Assembly (NCBI GenBank): GCA_025455285.1 | Contig: JALOMU010000079.1 | Span: 1-6,957 of the forward strand | Direction: 5' to 3' | Source: Flavihumibacter sp. | GTDB taxonomy: Bacteria; Bacteroidota; Bacteroidia; Chitinophagales; Chitinophagaceae | Length of the DNA stretch: 6,957 bases | Shown here: in pieces, positions 5,888 through 6,957 of the stretch | How the letters are laid out: each line of letters opens with the position of its first letter | How positions within the stretch are numbered: the first letter of the stretch is position 1 | Made by a program: the position numbers and the translations under genes | The notes under the pieces: generated by a model | Databases searched by the model: none | The model's input: only the letters and a program-made list of their open reading frames with translations | Told to the model about the DNA's origin: nothing

Positions 5888-6883
5888 ATGCAAACGAACC
5901 TAAGAATCGGGCTAGTTTTTAGCCTGCATATTTTATTGATACAAACCGGGAATGCACAAAAAGAAAATAAGTCGCGCAACCTGAGTGGCAACCCCCTTTT
6001 TCCAGGCTGGTACGCAGATCCCGAAGCCATCATTTTTGGAAAGCAGTATTGGATTTATCCAACGTATTCAGCACCCTACGAAAAACAGGTTTTCTTTGAT
6101 GCGTTTTCTTCCAATGATCTGAAAACCTGGAAAAAACACCCTCGCATTCTTGATACGAGTTCCGTCAAATGGGCACAGAGAGCAGTTTGGGCTCCCTCTA
6201 TCATTGAAAAGAACAATCGGTATTTCCTTTTTTTTGGTGCCAATGATATTCAGAGCAACGAAGAATATGGAGGTATTGGTGTAGCTGTAGCAGATAATCC
6301 CGCAGGACCTTTTAAAGATCATATTGGTAAACCTCTGATAGATCGTTTTCACAATGGCGCACAACCCATTGATCAGTTTGTTTTCCGGGATGATGACGGC
6401 CAACATTATTTGTACTACGGAGGATGGAGACATTGCAATATTGCTAAACTTAATGCTGAATTCAACGGTTTCCTACCCTTTGAAGACGGCACAATTTTTA
6501 AAGAAATTACTCCCGATAAATATGTTGAGGGTCCGTTTGTATTCAAGCGTAATGGAAAATATTACTTCATGTGGTCTGAAGGTGGTTGGACCGGTCCCGA
6601 TTATAGTGTTGCCTATGCAATTGCAGATTCACCGCTTGGCCCCTTCCAAAGAATCGGAAAAATTTTACAACAGGACCCAGCAATTGCAACTGGCGCAGGG
6701 CATCATTCTGTAATCCGTCACCCCGGCAATGATCAGTACTATATTGTATATCACCGCAGGCCGCTCAGTGAACAAGATGGCAACTCGAGAGAGACCTGCA
6801 TTGATCTCATGAATTTTGACGAGAAGGGATTCATCCTTCCGGTTAAAATAACCAGAGAAGGTGTAAAAAAATCCCGGTTATAA
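5888..6883 (+). CDS. Secreted glycoside hydrolase family 43 protein
   Basis: The 331-residue product starts with a signal peptide (positively charged start, hydrophobic residues 7-19, likely cleavage after GNA at 21-23). The rest is one five-bladed beta-propeller typical of GH43. Likely catalytic residues are Asp44 in WYADPEA (base), Asp162 in AQPIDQFVF (pKa modulator) and Glu214 in YVEGPFVFK (acid). WAPSI (101-105) and GAGHHSVI (269-276, with the family's inner histidine) also match. GH43 enzymes are inverting hydrolases acting on arabinose- and xylose-containing plant polysaccharides, some on galactans; the exact substrate cannot be read here. There is no extra carbohydrate-binding domain, so the length is that of a bare catalytic module. 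It shares a probable operon with the 98-residue protein 22 bases upstream. ATG 5888 is chosen because it puts the signal peptide at the N-terminus; no Shine-Dalgarno sequence is evident. The last six bases overlap the end of a convergent gene. Confidence 0.93.
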   Translation: MQTNLRIGLVFSLHILLIQTGNAQKENKSRNLSGNPLFPGWYADPEAIIFGKQYWIYPTYSAPYEKQVFFDAFSSNDLKTWKKHPRILDTSSVKWAQRAVWAPSIIEKNNRYFLFFGANDIQSNEEYGGIGVAVADNPAGPFKDHIGKPLIDRFHNGAQPIDQFVFRDDDGQHYLYYGGWRHCNIAKLNAEFNGFLPFEDGTIFKEITPDKYVEGPFVFKRNGKYYFMWSEGGWTGPDYSVAYAIADSPLGPFQRIGKILQQDPAIATGAGHHSVIRHPGNDQYYIVYHRRPLSEQDGNSRETCIDLMNFDEKGFILPVKITREGVKKSRL

Positions 6884-6957
6884 ATTCTTCCAACTAAACT
6901 GATGAGTACCGGAGCCTAATTCAATAAAATGGGTTCCGTTTTTTCCTTGTGCCGGAA
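6878..6957 (-). CDS. C-terminal end of a convergent gene, possibly a GH78-type glycoside hydrolase (partial)
   Basis: On the minus strand a frame is open from the right edge to a TAA at 6880-6878, giving the last 25 codons of a gene: PAQGKNGTHFIELGSG then THQFSWKNL. The ELGSGTHQFSW pattern resembles the final strand of the C-terminal domain of GH78 alpha-L-rhamnosidases and some related glycoside hydrolases, which often end in a GSGxYxF sequence. The other two minus frames hit stops within this stretch. Identity rests on about ten residues and is tentative. The gene would be tail-to-tail with GH43 and overlap its last two codons. A neighbouring rhamnose- and arabinose-active pair would fit pectin use, but this is inference. 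Confidence 0.5.
   Translation of the reverse strand, partial: PAQGKNGTHFIELGSGTHQFSWKNL
6910..6944 (+). terminator. Possible intrinsic terminator after GH43
   Basis: A 7-bp stem, CGGAGCC (6910-6916) with GGTTCCG (6932-6938) including one G-T pair, closes a 15-base loop and is followed by six T bases (6939-6944). It begins 27 bases after the GH43 stop, as expected for its terminator. The long loop and its position inside the likely end of the convergent gene lower confidence. Confidence 0.45.

Noticed and set aside
6068..6713. Minus-strand 121-residue and plus-strand 119-residue frames inside GH43
   Set aside because: Both overlap the clearly conserved GH43 catalytic core in other frames and lack any protein-like features.

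Overview
The window looks like chromosomal DNA of a Bacteroidota bacterium, probably of the Chitinophagaceae/Sphingobacteriales kind. Three things point there: moderate G+C, starts that lack clear Shine-Dalgarno sequences, and upstream boxes of the Bacteroidota type (TAnnTTTG). The protein set also fits: a PSD1/DUF1501 pair, an AsmA-like protein and a secreted GH43 enzyme. I see no rRNA, tRNA, CRISPR array, insertion sequence or phage gene.

Left part, minus strand (1-3496): a two-gene operon. The first gene (3496 to 1181) encodes a 771-residue lipoprotein with a planctomycete-type cytochrome domain (PSCyt1) followed by PSCyt2/DUF1549 and PSD1/DUF1553 domains. Two bases after its stop begins a DUF1501 protein with a Tat-type signal peptide; it runs off the left edge after 392 residues. 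The two families are known to travel together, and the pair is predicted to act outside the cytoplasmic membrane, but its substrate is unknown.

Middle (3497-5568): a 195-bp divergent intergenic region leads rightward into a 40-residue one-helix membrane microprotein (3692-3814). This gene overlaps by seven bases a 546-residue AsmA-like protein with one N-terminal membrane anchor (3808-5448). The start of the large protein is best placed at 3808. After it come two inverted repeats and a good promoter-like box.

Right part (5569-6957): a 98-residue protein resembles only the first, nucleotide-binding half of Gfo/Idh/MocA oxidoreductases. It is followed 22 bases later by a complete secreted GH43 glycoside hydrolase (5888-6883). 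At the extreme right edge the last 25 codons of a convergent minus-strand gene are visible; they overlap the GH43 stop and end in a GSGTHQFSW-like sequence reminiscent of GH78-type enzymes. The right side therefore looks like part of a plant-polysaccharide utilisation region, and the PSD1/DUF1501 pair may belong to the same lifestyle, though nothing in the sequence proves a functional link.
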